From Pseudomonas viridiflava (GTDB taxonomy: Bacteria; Pseudomonadota; Gammaproteobacteria; Pseudomonadales; Pseudomonadaceae), in the NCBI RefSeq assembly GCF_900591205.1, contig NZ_UUPU01000044.1, forward strand, positions 1 through 64,000: DNA of 64,000 bases, read 5' to 3'. Below, piece by piece: positions 48,256-58,611 of the stretch. The position numbers were made by a program, and so were the translations under genes. The notes under the pieces were generated by a model. The model was not told the DNA's origin. It saw nothing but the letters and a program-made list of their open reading frames with translations, and made no database searches. Each line of letters starts with the position of its first letter. Position 1 is the stretch's first letter.

Positions 48256-49980
48256 ATGAATAGATCTTCCGCGTTGCTCCTTGCTTTTGTCTTCCTCAGC
48301 GGCTGCCAGGCCATGGCACCCGTGTCGCCGGACGGTACGCCGCCGGTAGAAGACAGCACCCCCGCCCCTGAAAAGCCCAAGGTTTATTCCTCATTCAGTG
48401 AAGAAACGGTGTTCAGCCTGCTGAGCGCGGAGCTGGCCGGCCAACGCAATCGCTTTGACATTGCGCTGGATAACTACGTGACCCAGGCCATCAACACCCA
48501 GGATCCGGGCATTTCCGAGCGGGCCTTCCGCATTGCCGAATACCTGGGAGCCGATCAGGCCGCGCTGGACACCTCGCTGATCTGGGCTAAAAACGCGCCG
48601 GACGACCTGGAAGCACAGCGCGCAGCGGCTATCCAGTTGGCCCGCGCCGGGCGCTATGACGACTCCATGGTCTATATGGAGAAAGTCCTGCAGGGCAAGG
48701 GCGACACCCATTTCGACTTCCTCGCGCTGTCGGCCGCCGACACCGACCAGGACACGCGCAATGGCCTGATGAAGAGCTTTGACCGCCTGCTGCAAAAACA
48801 CCCGAAGAACAGCCAGCTGATTTTCGGCAAAGCGCTGCTGCTGCAACAGGATGATGAAGCCGAAGCCGCCCTGAAGCTGCTGGAACAGAACCCGCCGGAG
48901 GACGGCGAGATCGCGCCGATCCTGCTGCGTGCGCGCCTGCTGCAGAACCTCAATCGCGGTAAGGAAGCGATTCCGTTGCTGGAAAAAAGCATCAAAAAGT
49001 ACCCGGAAGACAAGCGCCTGCGCCTGACTTACGCACGCACACTGGTGGAGCAGGACCGTATGGAGGACGCCAAAGTGCAGTTCGCCGGCCTGGTCCAGCA
49101 ATACCCGGACGACGACGAACTGCGTTACTCCCTGGCGCTGGTATGCCTGGAAGCCAAAGCCTGGGACGAGGCCAAGGGCTACCTGGAAGACCTGATCCAG
49201 CGTGAAAGCCATGTGGACTCCGCGCACCTGAACCTCGGCCGAATTGCCGAAGAGCGCAACGACCCGCAAGCCGCTTTGCTCGAATACGCCCAAGTCGGCC
49301 CCGGTAACGACTACCTGCCGGCCCAGTTGCGCCAGGCCGATATCCTGATGAGCAACGGTCGCACCGACGAGGCGGAAAAACGCCTCGCCGCGGCCCGCGA
49401 TGCCGAACCGGACTATGCGATCCAGCTGTACCTGATCCAGGCCGAGACGTTGTCCGCCAACAATCAGGGCGAGCGCGCCTGGAAAGTGTTGCAACAAGCC
49501 TTGCTGCAATTCCCCGATGATTTGAATTTGCTCTACACCCGCGCCATGCAGGCGGAAAAACGCAATGATCTGACGCAGATGGAAAAAGACCTGCGCCTGA
49601 TCATCAAGCGCGACCCGGACAACGCCATGGCCCTAAACGCCCTGGGCTACACCCTGTCCGACCGCACCACGCGTTACGCCGAAGCCAAGGTGCTGATCGA
49701 GCAAGCGCACAAGCTCAACCCGGAAGACCCGGCCGTACTCGACAGCCTCGGCTGGGTGAACTACCGCTTGGGCAACCTGGACGAGGCCGAGCGTTTGCTG
49801 CGCCAAGCACTGGAGCGCTTCCCCGACCAGGAAGTCGCCGCCCACCTGGGTGAAGTGCTGTGGGCCAACGGCAAGCAGCGCGAAGCACGACAAATCTGGG
49901 AAAAATTCCTCAAGGAACAACCCGAAAGCCCCATCCTGCGCGGCACCATCAAGCGCCTGACCGGATCCGAGACCCTTTAA
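48256..49980 (+). CDS. TPR-repeat outer-membrane lipoprotein
   Basis: A 574-residue lipoprotein with lipobox LSGC (C17) and many tetratricopeptide repeats (for example [61 protein letters not shown]). It lies 4 bp before lolB, a conserved pseudomonad pairing. A scaffold role in the cell envelope is likely, but its partners are unknown. Confidence 0.9.
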   Translation: MNRSSALLLAFVFLSGCQAMAPVSPDGTPPVEDSTPAPEKPKVYSSFSEETVFSLLSAELAGQRNRFDIALDNYVTQAINTQDPGISERAFRIAEYLGADQAALDTSLIWAKNAPDDLEAQRAAAIQLARAGRYDDSMVYMEKVLQGKGDTHFDFLALSAADTDQDTRNGLMKSFDRLLQKHPKNSQLIFGKALLLQQDDEAEAALKLLEQNPPEDGEIAPILLRARLLQNLNRGKEAIPLLEKSIKKYPEDKRLRLTYARTLVEQDRMEDAKVQFAGLVQQYPDDDELRYSLALVCLEAKAWDEAKGYLEDLIQRESHVDSAHLNLGRIAEERNDPQAALLEYAQVGPGNDYLPAQLRQADILMSNGRTDEAEKRLAAARDAEPDYAIQLYLIQAETLSANNQGERAWKVLQQALLQFPDDLNLLYTRAMQAEKRNDLTQMEKDLRLIIKRDPDNAMALNALGYTLSDRTTRYAEAKVLIEQAHKLNPEDPAVLDSLGWVNYRLGNLDEAERLLRQALERFPDQEVAAHLGEVLWANGKQREARQIWEKFLKEQPESPILRGTIKRLTGSETL

Positions 49981-49984
49981 GCTT

Positions 49985-50602
49985 ATGTTCTTGCGCCACG
50001 TTATTGTTTTCAGCTTCATCGCCCTGCTCGCCGGTTGCGCGGGCATAGGCAGCCGTGAATCCGTTGAGGGCCAGGGCAACCCGGCAAAATGGCAACAGCA
50101 CAAGGATCAGCTCAGCAGCATTGATGGCTGGCAGATCGAAGGCAAGGTCGGAGTGCGTGCGCCAAAAGATTCCGGCAGCGGCACCTTGTTCTGGCTGCAG
50201 CGCCAGGACTATTACGACATTCGCCTGTCCGGCCCGCTCGGCCGCGGCGCGGCACGCCTGACCGGCCGCCCGGGCCAGGTCAGCCTTGAAGTGGCCAACC
50301 AGGGTCGCTACGAAGCAGCCTCACCGGAAGAACTGCTGGAACAGCAGATCGGCTGGAAGCTGCCCGTCTCGCACCTTGTGTGGTGGGTACGGGGACTGCC
50401 CGCACCCGACAGCAAAAGCCGCCTGAGCCTCAATGGCGACAGCCGCCTGGCCACCCTGGAACAGGATGGCTGGCAGGTCGAGTACCTCAGTTACGTGCAA
50501 CAGAACGGTTATTGGCTGCCCGAGCGCATCAAGCTGCATGGCACCGACCTGGACGTCACGTTGGTGATCAAGGACTGGCAACCGCGCAAGTTGGGGCAAT
50601 AA
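49985..50602 (+). CDS. lolB: Outer-membrane lipoprotein receptor LolB
   Basis: Accepts lipoproteins from LolA and inserts them into the outer membrane. The 205-residue protein has lipobox LAGC (C18) and the LolA/LolB-type half barrel ([42 protein letters not shown]). The next gene, ispE, starts 2 bp after its stop. Confidence 0.95.
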   Translation: MFLRHVIVFSFIALLAGCAGIGSRESVEGQGNPAKWQQHKDQLSSIDGWQIEGKVGVRAPKDSGSGTLFWLQRQDYYDIRLSGPLGRGAARLTGRPGQVSLEVANQGRYEAASPEELLEQQIGWKLPVSHLVWWVRGLPAPDSKSRLSLNGDSRLATLEQDGWQVEYLSYVQQNGYWLPERIKLHGTDLDVTLVIKDWQPRKLGQ

Positions 50603-50604
50603 AC

Positions 50605-51456
50605 GTGACCGTACAAAAGCTGACCCTGCCCTCCCCCGCCAAGCTCAATTTGATGCTGCACATTCTCGGTCGCCGTGAAGATGGTTACCACGAGTTGCAG
50701 ACGCTGTTTCAATTTCTCGACTACGGCGATGAACTGACTTTCGCCGTACGCGACGATGGCGTGATTCAGTTGCACACCGAATTCGAAGGCGTGCCCCACG
50801 ACAGCAATCTGATTGTGAAGGCCGCAAAAAAACTTCAGGAACAATCCGCCAGCGCGCTCGGCATCGACATCTGGATTGATAAAATCCTGCCCATGGGCGG
50901 TGGTATCGGTGGCGGCAGCTCGAATGCCGCGACCACTCTGCTGGGCCTGAACCACTTGTGGCAGCTTGGCTGGGACCATGATCGCCTGGCGGCGCTGGGC
51001 CTGACGCTGGGCGCCGACGTCCCGGTTTTCGTGCGCGGGCACGCAGCTTTTGCCGAGGGCGTGGGCGAGAAACTTACCCCGGAATACCCCGAAGAGCCGT
51101 GGTATGTCGTGCTTGTTCCGCAAGTATCTGTAAGTACAGCAGAAATTTTTTCAGATCCACTGTTGACACGTAACTCTCCTCCCATTAAAGTGCGCCCCGT
51201 TCCCAAGGGAAACAGTCGAAATGACTGCTTACCGGTTGTAGCAAGGCGTTATCCAGAGGTACGTAACGCTTTGAATTTGTTAGGTAAATTTACCGAAGCA
51301 AAATTAACCGGAACTGGAAGTTGTGTGTTTGGGGGCTTCCCAAGCAAAGCTGAAGCTGATAAAGTCTCGGCCCTTCTTACAGAGACCCTTACAGGGTTTG
51401 TAGCAAAGGGAAGCAACGTTTCGATGTTGCATCGCAAGCTGCAAAGTCTGCTCTAA
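50605..51456 (+). CDS. ispE: 4-diphosphocytidyl-2-C-methyl-D-erythritol kinase IspE
   Basis: GHMP kinase of the MEP pathway. The 283-residue protein has [19 protein letters not shown] and the ATP loop [18 protein letters not shown]. The GTG start (50605) follows the lolB stop by 2 bp. The last 340 bp have markedly lower GC (about 42-47 percent in two 60-bp samples) and rarer codons than the first half, and contain a good stable-RNA-type promoter; the frame and domain stay intact. Confidence 0.95.
   Translation: MTVQKLTLPSPAKLNLMLHILGRREDGYHELQTLFQFLDYGDELTFAVRDDGVIQLHTEFEGVPHDSNLIVKAAKKLQEQSASALGIDIWIDKILPMGGGIGGGSSNAATTLLGLNHLWQLGWDHDRLAALGLTLGADVPVFVRGHAAFAEGVGEKLTPEYPEEPWYVVLVPQVSVSTAEIFSDPLLTRNSPPIKVRPVPKGNSRNDCLPVVARRYPEVRNALNLLGKFTEAKLTGTGSCVFGGFPSKAEADKVSALLTETLTGFVAKGSNVSMLHRKLQSLL
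51163..51191 (+). promoter_or_regulatory. Sigma-70 promoter inside ispE, for tRNA-Gln and perhaps prs
   Basis: TTGACA (51163-51168), 17-bp spacer, TAAAGT (51186-51191), then a GC-rich discriminator GCGCCCC. It would give a leader of about 295 nt before tRNA-Gln. Confidence 0.65.
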
Positions 51457-51493
51457 AAGGAATCGAGTGCTGGGCACTCGTTGCAACAGATAC

Positions 51494-51568
51494 AGGGGCG
51501 TCGCCAAGCGGTAAGGCAGCAGGTTTTGATCCTGCCATGCGTTGGTTCGAATCCAGCCGCCCCTGCCA
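51494..51568 (+). tRNA. tRNA-Gln(TTG)
   Basis: A 75-nt cloverleaf with anticodon TTG, acceptor stem AGGGGCG/CGCCCCT and encoded CCA at 51566-51568. It lies between ispE and prs, as in other Pseudomonas. Confidence 0.97.
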
Positions 51569-51614
51569 TTTTCTAATACTCATCCAGGTTACCCTCAGCC
51601 TCTAGGTACTGCGC

Positions 51615-52556
51615 GTGTCCAAGATGATGGTCTTTACGGGGAATGCCAACCCCGATCTGGCTCGACGTGTCGTACGTCAGCTGCATATCCCTCTCGGTGA
51701 CATCTCTGTCGGTAAATTTTCCGACGGCGAAATTACAGCCGAGATCAATGAAAACGTCCGCGGTAAAGACGTCTTCATTATTCAGCCGACCTGCGCTCCG
51801 ACCAACGATAACCTGATGGAACTCGTCGTGATGGCTGATGCCTTCCGCCGCTCCTCAGCGACTCGAATCACAGCTGTAATCCCTTACTTTGGTTATGCCC
51901 GTCAGGATCGCCGTCCGCGTTCCGCACGTGTGGCTATCAGCGCGAAAGTCGTGGCTGACATGCTGACCGTGGTAGGCATCGACCGTGTTCTCACGGTTGA
52001 CCTGCACGCTGACCAAATCCAGGGGTTCTTCGATATTCCGGTAGATAACATCTACGGCTCCCCCGTCCTGGTGGATGACATTGAAGACCAGCGCTTTGAA
52101 AACCTGATGATCGTGTCCCCGGACATTGGTGGCGTCGTGCGTGCACGGGCTGTTGCCAAATCCCTGGGTGTGGATCTCGGGATCATCGACAAACGCCGTG
52201 AGAAAGCCAATCACTCTGAAGTGATGCATATCATCGGTGATGTCGAAGGGCGTACCTGTATTCTGGTTGATGACATGGTCGACACCGCCGGCACCCTGTG
52301 CCACGCGGCAAAAGCCTTGAAAGAGCACGGTGCCGCTAAAGTCTTCGCCTACTGCACACACCCTGTGCTGTCGGGCCGAGCGATCGAGAACATCGAGAAT
52401 TCCATGCTGGACGAACTGGTGGTGACTAACACCATCCCGTTGTCCGCTGCTGCTCAAGCCTGTTCGCGTATCCGTCAACTGGATATCGCACCGGTAGTTG
52501 CCGAAGCGGTTCGCCGTATCAGCAACGAAGAATCGATCAGCGCAATGTTCCGTTAA
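51615..52556 (+). CDS. prs: Ribose-phosphate pyrophosphokinase Prs
   Basis: Makes PRPP from ribose 5-phosphate and ATP. The 313-residue protein starts at GTG (51615) and has [15 protein letters not shown], the FSDGE motif, [11 protein letters not shown], and the PRPP loop [15 protein letters not shown] terminator follows. It probably shares transcription with tRNA-Gln upstream. Confidence 0.98.
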   Translation: MSKMMVFTGNANPDLARRVVRQLHIPLGDISVGKFSDGEITAEINENVRGKDVFIIQPTCAPTNDNLMELVVMADAFRRSSATRITAVIPYFGYARQDRRPRSARVAISAKVVADMLTVVGIDRVLTVDLHADQIQGFFDIPVDNIYGSPVLVDDIEDQRFENLMIVSPDIGGVVRARAVAKSLGVDLGIIDKRREKANHSEVMHIIGDVEGRTCILVDDMVDTAGTLCHAAKALKEHGAAKVFAYCTHPVLSGRAIENIENSMLDELVVTNTIPLSAAAQACSRIRQLDIAPVVAEAVRRISNEESISAMFR

Positions 52557-52593
52557 GGCTCAAACCTTACGAAACATTCCACTGACGAAAAGC

Positions 52594-52630
52594 GCCCCGC
52601 CCCAGCATACTGCCGGGGCGGGGCTTTTTT
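52594..52630 (+). terminator. Terminator of prs
   Basis: A perfect 10-bp stem GCCCCGCCCC/GGGGCGGGGC with an 11-nt loop, followed by T6, 38 bp after the prs stop. Confidence 0.93.
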
Positions 52631-52695
52631 GCCCATATCGCCTTTAGCGCTGGTCGCAAACGCTAGGGCGAATGTGGTTATTTTGGAGATACAAC

Positions 52696-53295
52696 ATGAA
52701 CGATTTTACTTTGAATGCTGAACTGCGTTCCGACCTGGGGAAAGGTGCGAGCCGCCGCCTGCGTCGTCTCGCAAGCCTGGTTCCAGCTGTAGTTTACGGT
52801 GGCGACAAAGCCCCTGAATCCATCAGCATGCTGGCCAAAGAAGTTGCCAAACTGCTCGAAAACGACGCTGCCTACAGCCACGTTATCGAACTGAATGTTG
52901 GCGGCAAAAAGCAAAACGTAATCATCAAAGCTCTGCAACGTCACCCGGCCAAAGGCCATGTGCTGCACGCTGACTTTGTACGCGTTGTTGCCGGTCAGAA
53001 ACTGACCGCTATCGTTCCAGTGCACTTCGTTGGTGAAGAAGCTCCGGTCAAGAAAGGCGGCGAGATCTCGCACGTCCTGAACGAAATCGAAGTAACCTGC
53101 CTGCCGAAAGACCTGCCTGAGTTCATCGAAGTCGACCTGTCGGCTCTGGAAATCGGCGCCATCATCCACCTGTCCGACCTCAAAGCCCCTAAAGGCGTTG
53201 AGTTTGTTGCACTGGCTCACGGTGATGACAAAGCTGTTGCGAACGTTCACGCTCCACGCGTTGCACCAGAAGCTGAAGAAGGCGCTGCAGAGTAA
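52696..53295 (+). CDS. rplY: 50S ribosomal protein L25/general stress protein Ctc
   Basis: A 199-residue 5S-rRNA-binding ribosomal protein of the longer, two-domain Ctc type: N-terminal L25 domain ([21 protein letters not shown], about 1-95) and C-terminal TL5 domain ([20 protein letters not shown]). The ATG at 52696 follows TTGGAGA. Codon use is that of a highly expressed gene. Confidence 0.97.
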   Translation: MNDFTLNAELRSDLGKGASRRLRRLASLVPAVVYGGDKAPESISMLAKEVAKLLENDAAYSHVIELNVGGKKQNVIIKALQRHPAKGHVLHADFVRVVAGQKLTAIVPVHFVGEEAPVKKGGEISHVLNEIEVTCLPKDLPEFIEVDLSALEIGAIIHLSDLKAPKGVEFVALAHGDDKAVANVHAPRVAPEAEEGAAE

Positions 53296-53463
53296 TTCAC
53301 TCTGTATTGCCGGAGCTTGAGGAAACATCGCGGACCGAAACGTAGCGAGAAAGCGGGCGATAACGCGGCGTTTACTCTTGAGTAAATGATCTTTTGTTGT
53401 CCACTTTCGCCGCACGCCGGTTGCAGCGATGTTATCCACAACTCCAAAGGAAGGGCCCCTGTC

Positions 53464-54048
53464 GTGACTGCCATTAAACTGATCGTTGGCCTGGGAAATC
53501 CAGGCGCCGAATACGAACAGACCCGGCATAACGCGGGGGCCCTTTTTGTTGAGCGCATCGCCCACGCCCAAGGTGTGAACCTGGTGGCCGATCGCAAATA
53601 TTTTGGCCTGACCGGACGCTTCTCGCATCAGGGTCAGGATGTTCGTCTGCTGATTCCCACCACCTACATGAACCGCAGCGGTCAGGCTGTCGCGGCGCTT
53701 GCGGGCTTCTTCCGGATCAAACCCGAAGAAATCCTGGTGGCCCATGACGAACTGGACCTGCCACCCGGCGTTGCCAAACTCAAGTTGGGCGGCGGGCATG
53801 GCGGGCATAATGGCCTGCGCGACATCATTGCGCAGTTGGGCAATCAGAATAATTTTTACCGTCTGCGGCTCGGCATTGGCCACCCAGGCGTTGCCAGTAT
53901 GGTTTCAAATTTCGTCCTGGGTCGTGCGCCACGCGCCGAACAGGAAAAACTCGATGCCAGCATCGACTTTGCCCTCGGCGTGCTGCCGGATATCTTCGCC
54001 GGTGAATGGAACCGCGCGATGAAAAACCTGCACAGCCAGAAGGCCTGA
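53464..54048 (+). CDS. pth: Peptidyl-tRNA hydrolase Pth
   Basis: Frees tRNA from dropped-off peptidyl-tRNA. The 194-residue protein starts at GTG (53464; AAGGAAGG upstream) and has [20 protein letters not shown] (catalytic His in TRHN), [17 protein letters not shown] and [12 protein letters not shown]. It lies between rplY and ychF, a widely kept order. Confidence 0.97.
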   Translation: MTAIKLIVGLGNPGAEYEQTRHNAGALFVERIAHAQGVNLVADRKYFGLTGRFSHQGQDVRLLIPTTYMNRSGQAVAALAGFFRIKPEEILVAHDELDLPPGVAKLKLGGGHGGHNGLRDIIAQLGNQNNFYRLRLGIGHPGVASMVSNFVLGRAPRAEQEKLDASIDFALGVLPDIFAGEWNRAMKNLHSQKA

Positions 54049-54069
54049 CTCTTACCGAGGGGAAACACC

Positions 54070-55170
<1,101 letters not shown>

Positions 55171-55195
55171 GTATCACTGTCGGTTCACGCCGCAC

Positions 55196-55226
55196 AAAAA
55201 AGCCGATGCATTGCATCGGCTTTTTT
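55196..55226 (+). terminator. Terminator of ychF
   Basis: AGCCGATGCA/TGCATCGGCT inverted repeat flanked by A6 and T6, about 30 bp after the ychF stop. It could work on both strands. Confidence 0.9.
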
Positions 55227-55478
55227 GTGCGCGCTGACTTATACCCACACAAGACACTCACCTGATCCCCACCCGCAATAAACTCCAGGACTTTCCCTGT
55301 TGCCCCATAACAAAAAAAATCCCCGAATAAGCCGGGTAACTTTAGGCACTGAATGAATGACTATTCCTACGACATCCTGGCTTACTCTTACACGCAGACA
55401 CGATGACAGCTTTTATAATTTGCGCTCTACTGAATCCCTATTAACCAGTGAATAATCGCGGTAGTGGAGTACCATCCG
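55227..55478. other. AT-rich intergenic region before the type III secretion cluster
   Basis: No gene is visible. The base composition is clearly more AT-rich than the core genes to the left. A TATAAT hexamer at 55414-55419, 60 bp before the hrpR/S-like start, is the best -10 candidate; no matching -35, sigma-54 or HrpL site is clear. Confidence 0.6.
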
Positions 55479-56417
55479 ATGTCGGCCTCCTATCAACATG
55501 ATAATGAAACGGACACTCCATTCATTGAAGGCCCAGACATCGAAAATACGATCAATAGCGCTGCGCCTCTAAATATTGACATTCTGTTACTTGGGGAAAC
55601 CGGTACAGGCAAGGACACCCTGGCACAGCGGATTCATCGCCTGTCCGGACGTCGGGGTAATTTTGTCGCCGTGAACTGCGCCGCCATTCCGGAGAGCCTC
55701 GCAGAGAGCCAATTGTTCGGGGTCAACAGTGGTGCCTACACCGGCGCCGTGCAGTCACGGGCAGGCTTTATTGAAGCTGCGCACCAGGGCACCTTGTACC
55801 TGGATGAAATCGACAGCATGCCGCTTTCGTTGCAGGCCAAGTTATTGCGTGCGTTGGAGTCGAGGGGCGTCGAGCGCCTGGGTTCAACCCGGTTTATACC
55901 GGTAGACATGCGCGTCATCGCCTCTGCCCAGCAATCGCTGCATGAAATGGTCGAGCAAGGGGCCTTCAGACGGGATCTGTATTTTCGCCTGAGCGTCATC
56001 AACATTGAGCTTCCAGCGCTACGTGAGCGGCGCGAGCGCATTGTCCCCTTGTTTCTGAACATGGTTCAACAGGAAGCCCAGTACTTCAAGTGCCCTGCCC
56101 CACCGCCCTCCGGTGAATTGCTCCAGCAGTTGCTGTGCCATCCATGGCAGGGAAATATTCGTGAGTTGCGCTCCACAGCCAAACGGTTCGTGCTGGGGCT
56201 GACAGCCCTGACCAGGCCGCAGACAGAAAAAGCCCAAATGAGCCTCAAGCAACGATTGCAGTACATAGAGAAATCGCTGATCGAAGAGTCTTTACACCGT
56301 CACGCCCACTGCGTGGATACCGTCTCGATCGAATTGAGTGTTGCCAAACGCACGCTCTATTACAGGATGAAACAACTGGGCATTTCACTCAATTCCAGCA
56401 CCTCCCCGTGTTTCTGA
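55479..56417 (+). CDS. hrpS: Sigma-54-dependent activator of type III secretion, HrpR/HrpS family (RspR-like)
   Basis: A 312-residue enhancer-binding protein that should turn on hrpL with sigma-54. It has a AAA+ domain with Walker A GETGTGKD (39-46), the sigma-54 contact loop GAYTGA (85-90), Walker B LYLDEID (106-112), and a Fis-type C-terminal helix-turn-helix (SVAKRTLYYRMKQLGI). It lacks an N-terminal receiver domain, as in HrpR and HrpS. Only one such gene is present; P. syringae has two. The ATG at 55479 follows GGAG; a GTG at 55464 is in frame. Confidence 0.92.
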   Translation: MSASYQHDNETDTPFIEGPDIENTINSAAPLNIDILLLGETGTGKDTLAQRIHRLSGRRGNFVAVNCAAIPESLAESQLFGVNSGAYTGAVQSRAGFIEAAHQGTLYLDEIDSMPLSLQAKLLRALESRGVERLGSTRFIPVDMRVIASAQQSLHEMVEQGAFRRDLYFRLSVINIELPALRERRERIVPLFLNMVQQEAQYFKCPAPPPSGELLQQLLCHPWQGNIRELRSTAKRFVLGLTALTRPQTEKAQMSLKQRLQYIEKSLIEESLHRHAHCVDTVSIELSVAKRTLYYRMKQLGISLNSSTSPCF

Positions 56418-56495
56418 AGATAGCCAGGCATGCACAAAGGACACTTTCACACAATGAACACATGCCCCCTCAAAAAACGGCAACAAACAATTAAT

Positions 56496-56524
56496 GGAAC
56501 CGCGTCGGTCGAACTCGCCACTTA
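56496..56524 (+). promoter_or_regulatory. HrpL-dependent hrp box of the hrpA-hrpB operon
   Basis: GGAACC (56496-56501), 16-bp spacer, CCACTTA (56518-56524): a full match to the hrp box consensus GGAACC-N15/16-CCACNNA for the ECF sigma factor HrpL. It lies 98 bp before the small hrpA-position gene. Confidence 0.92.
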
Positions 56525-56622
56525 GATCACGGACGCCAGTTATCGAGGAGTAGCGTGACTTCCTTGGCCGGCGACCGAACAGAAGCAAACCCAATCATTC
56601 GATAAATAGCAGGTGAATATTT

Positions 56623-56796
56623 ATGGTATCTCCAGTTAGCAACTTTGGTTCCGGCGGCTTGACCAACCAACAGCTCGAACAAAACCTTGAAGGCACAAGC
56701 CAGGCAAAAAACGCCGACTCAGCGAAAATGGCAGAGAAGGACAAAGAAGTATCGCTTAATAACAAGTGGACTCAGCTAATTCAGAAACAGCAGTAA
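56623..56796 (+). CDS. Small protein in the HrpA pilin position
   Basis: A 57-residue protein starting MVSPVSNFGSGGLTNQQLEQ, followed by Ala-, Lys- and Glu-rich sequence and ending LNNKWTQLIQKQQ. It has no cysteine, no signal peptide and no membrane segment, is polar and probably helical. It is the first gene after a perfect hrp box and before hrpB, where P. syringae has the pilin gene hrpA; the GGCTTCC hairpin behind it is also typical for a highly made subunit. At 57 residues it is about half the length of P. syringae HrpA, so it may be a reduced pilin or another secreted protein. Confidence 0.75.
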   Translation: MVSPVSNFGSGGLTNQQLEQNLEGTSQAKNADSAKMAEKDKEVSLNNKWTQLIQKQQ

Positions 56797-56804
56797 ATAT
56801 CCCC

Positions 56805-56833
56805 GGCTTCCTCTATGTTTATTAGAGGAAGCC
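56805..56833 (+). terminator. Strong hairpin between the hrpA-position gene and hrpB
   Basis: A perfect 11-bp stem (GGCTTCCTCTA/TAGAGGAAGCC) with a 7-nt loop, followed after 5 nt by T5. It probably acts as a partial terminator or as a 3' stabiliser that keeps the small upstream gene's transcript in excess. Confidence 0.75.
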
Positions 56834-56860
56834 AACCTGTTTTTCGTGCTGGAGTATCAC

Positions 56861-57223
56861 ATGCAGATCAAGCTTGATCAGCAACGGCAAAGCCATGCCA
56901 TTGCCCCACCCCTTGCCGTTGAAAACAGCAGTGAAAACGCCCAGGACGCACAGTATTTCAGTGCGGCCCTGGAGCAAAATACTGTGCGCCCCGCCCAGAC
57001 GTCCTCCGCCGGAAGCAACCCTCTGGCTGACTACTCTGAAAAGCTGAAGTCAAGCAACGAAAGCATTCCAAAACTGCTGCGTGACTTCGTCAATGAAAAA
57101 AATCACCTCAAGGCAGCTAATGCCGTAGACGCGATGGTTGGATCCAAGGAAATCCTCAACATCGGTGTCAAGGTCATAAAACACTGCGCGTCCTTTGTTG
57201 AAAAGACCTCCAACCTGCAATAG
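56861..57223 (+). CDS. hrpB: Type III secretion inner rod protein HrpB (SctI)
   Basis: A 120-residue protein in the hrpB position. Its C-terminal half (ESIPKLLRDFVNEKNHLKAA, then SKEILNIGVKVIKHCASFVE) is a helix-rich segment resembling SctI inner-rod subunits. GGAG precedes the ATG at 56861 at 6 bp. It lies 7 bp before hrcJ. There is no hrpZ harpin gene between hrpA and hrpB, unlike in P. syringae. Confidence 0.82.
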   Translation: MQIKLDQQRQSHAIAPPLAVENSSENAQDAQYFSAALEQNTVRPAQTSSAGSNPLADYSEKLKSSNESIPKLLRDFVNEKNHLKAANAVDAMVGSKEILNIGVKVIKHCASFVEKTSNLQ

Positions 57224-57230
57224 GTGAGCC

Positions 57231-58031
57231 ATGCATCGCTGTCGTTTTATCCTCTTATGGCTACCCCTGGTACTCCTGCTGGGTGGCTGCGGCGAAAGCG
57301 TCGAGTTGCATCGGCAGTTATCCGAACAGGAGGCCAATGAAGTGATCGCGGAGCTGGCAGACAAACACATTCGAGCTCAAAAGCAGTTGGCCAAAGACGG
57401 CGTGATAGTTCGCGTACGAACCGATGACATTGCCCGCGCAGTCCGCACGTTGGCAGCGGCCGGGCTGCCAAAGACTGCGCGGTCGACATTGGGCGATGTC
57501 TTTCGCAAGGAAGGGGTGATTTCCACCCCGCTGGAAGAACGTGCCCGCTATATCTATGCCTTGTCTCAGGAATTGGAAGCGACCCTGTCCAATATCGATG
57601 GCGTCATTGTCGCTCGCGTTCACGTAGTACTCCCCGAGCGGGTCGCACCGGGGGAACCGGTGCAACCGGCATCGGCATCCGTCTTTATCAAACATGATCC
57701 ACAGCTTGAGCCCGACAGCCTGCTGCCACGCGTACGACGGATGGTGGCCAGCAGCATACCGGGCATGGCATCGGCCGTTTCCAACAACCAAAAGTTGACC
57801 GTGGTATTCGTTCCGGCAACCGCGTATCGGGAAACGCAGCAACTCACGTATTGGGGGCCTTTTCTGATCAAGACAGATGACCTGCCGTTCTGGCAAACCA
57901 CCCTTATCGGGGTCCTGGTATTGCTGGTAGCCGGGGTCGCAGCAGCCGTGTTCTGGTTCAAAAAGGCGCAGCGCAAACCATTCGGTATACACCAGCCCCA
58001 GCCAGCAGAGCCACGCGCGTATGACGCATGA
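57231..58031 (+). CDS. hrcJ: Type III secretion inner-membrane ring lipoprotein HrcJ (SctJ)
   Basis: Forms the inner-membrane ring of the secretion basal body. The 266-residue protein has lipobox LGGC (C20), the YscJ/FliF fold (LHRQLSEQEANEVIAEL, RYIYALSQELEATLSNIDGV, ARVHVVLPER, ASVFIKHDP), and a C-terminal membrane helix (about 225-247). Length matches the family. It overlaps hrpD by 11 bp. Confidence 0.96.
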   Translation: MHRCRFILLWLPLVLLLGGCGESVELHRQLSEQEANEVIAELADKHIRAQKQLAKDGVIVRVRTDDIARAVRTLAAAGLPKTARSTLGDVFRKEGVISTPLEERARYIYALSQELEATLSNIDGVIVARVHVVLPERVAPGEPVQPASASVFIKHDPQLEPDSLLPRVRRMVASSIPGMASAVSNNQKLTVVFVPATAYRETQQLTYWGPFLIKTDDLPFWQTTLIGVLVLLVAGVAAAVFWFKKAQRKPFGIHQPQPAEPRAYDA

Positions 58032-58611
58032 AAGCCTCGCCTGGGCTCAGTGGTGGGCCCGTCCATGGCTGGGTTCCCTGCACGCCTGGCCTCCGTTCGA
58101 CCCGGCCCTGAGCTATTGGAAAACACTCTTCCAGAGCCAGCATGCCGCAATGGGCGCGGCATTGGAGATTGAGCCATGCCTACCCATCGAACCCCCGCCA
58201 GCCCTGCTGCAACTTGTACTGCAACATGCCGCCCAGCGCGACCTTGTGCTCGCGCTGGTCGGCGGTGTGTACCACATGAAGCGCGACACGCCCTTGAGCC
58301 AGGATCACCAGCTCTGGTGTGCACGCCTGTCCAAGGCACTGGTCACGAATCCGGTGCAAACCGACACCGAGGACCCTTTGCAATGCCTGCGCGCCTGGGT
58401 AGAACCCAAGGTCTGGCAGCGCCTGCGATTGAGCTTCGACCGCAGCCGGGTACTCACCCTTGAAAGAACCCCGAGGCTGCGCGATTTTCACGACAAGCTC
58501 GATACCGTCTGGAAAGCCGCGATATGGCGTACAGGCACTTCACACACCCCCTCTGGATTTCCCCTCCCTTGCGCCGAGCCTCATGACAATGCTCCCCAAA
58601 CGCACGATTGA
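58021..58611 (+). CDS. hrpD: Type III secretion protein HrpD (SctK-like)
   Basis: A 196-residue soluble protein between hrcJ and hrpE, the hrpD position of the hrp-1 type cluster. SctK proteins form the cytoplasmic sorting platform with SctQ and SctL. The sequence is poorly conserved; the assignment rests on position and size. It overlaps hrcJ at the start and hrpE at the end. Confidence 0.83.
   Translation: MTHESLAWAQWWARPWLGSLHAWPPFDPALSYWKTLFQSQHAAMGAALEIEPCLPIEPPPALLQLVLQHAAQRDLVLALVGGVYHMKRDTPLSQDHQLWCARLSKALVTNPVQTDTEDPLQCLRAWVEPKVWQRLRLSFDRSRVLTLERTPRLRDFHDKLDTVWKAAIWRTGTSHTPSGFPLPCAEPHDNAPQTHD

Noticed and set aside
55312..55336. Minus-strand terminator (T8 after a CCCG/CGGG stem) before the hrp activator
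   Set aside because: The stem is only 4 bp and no minus-strand gene ends there.
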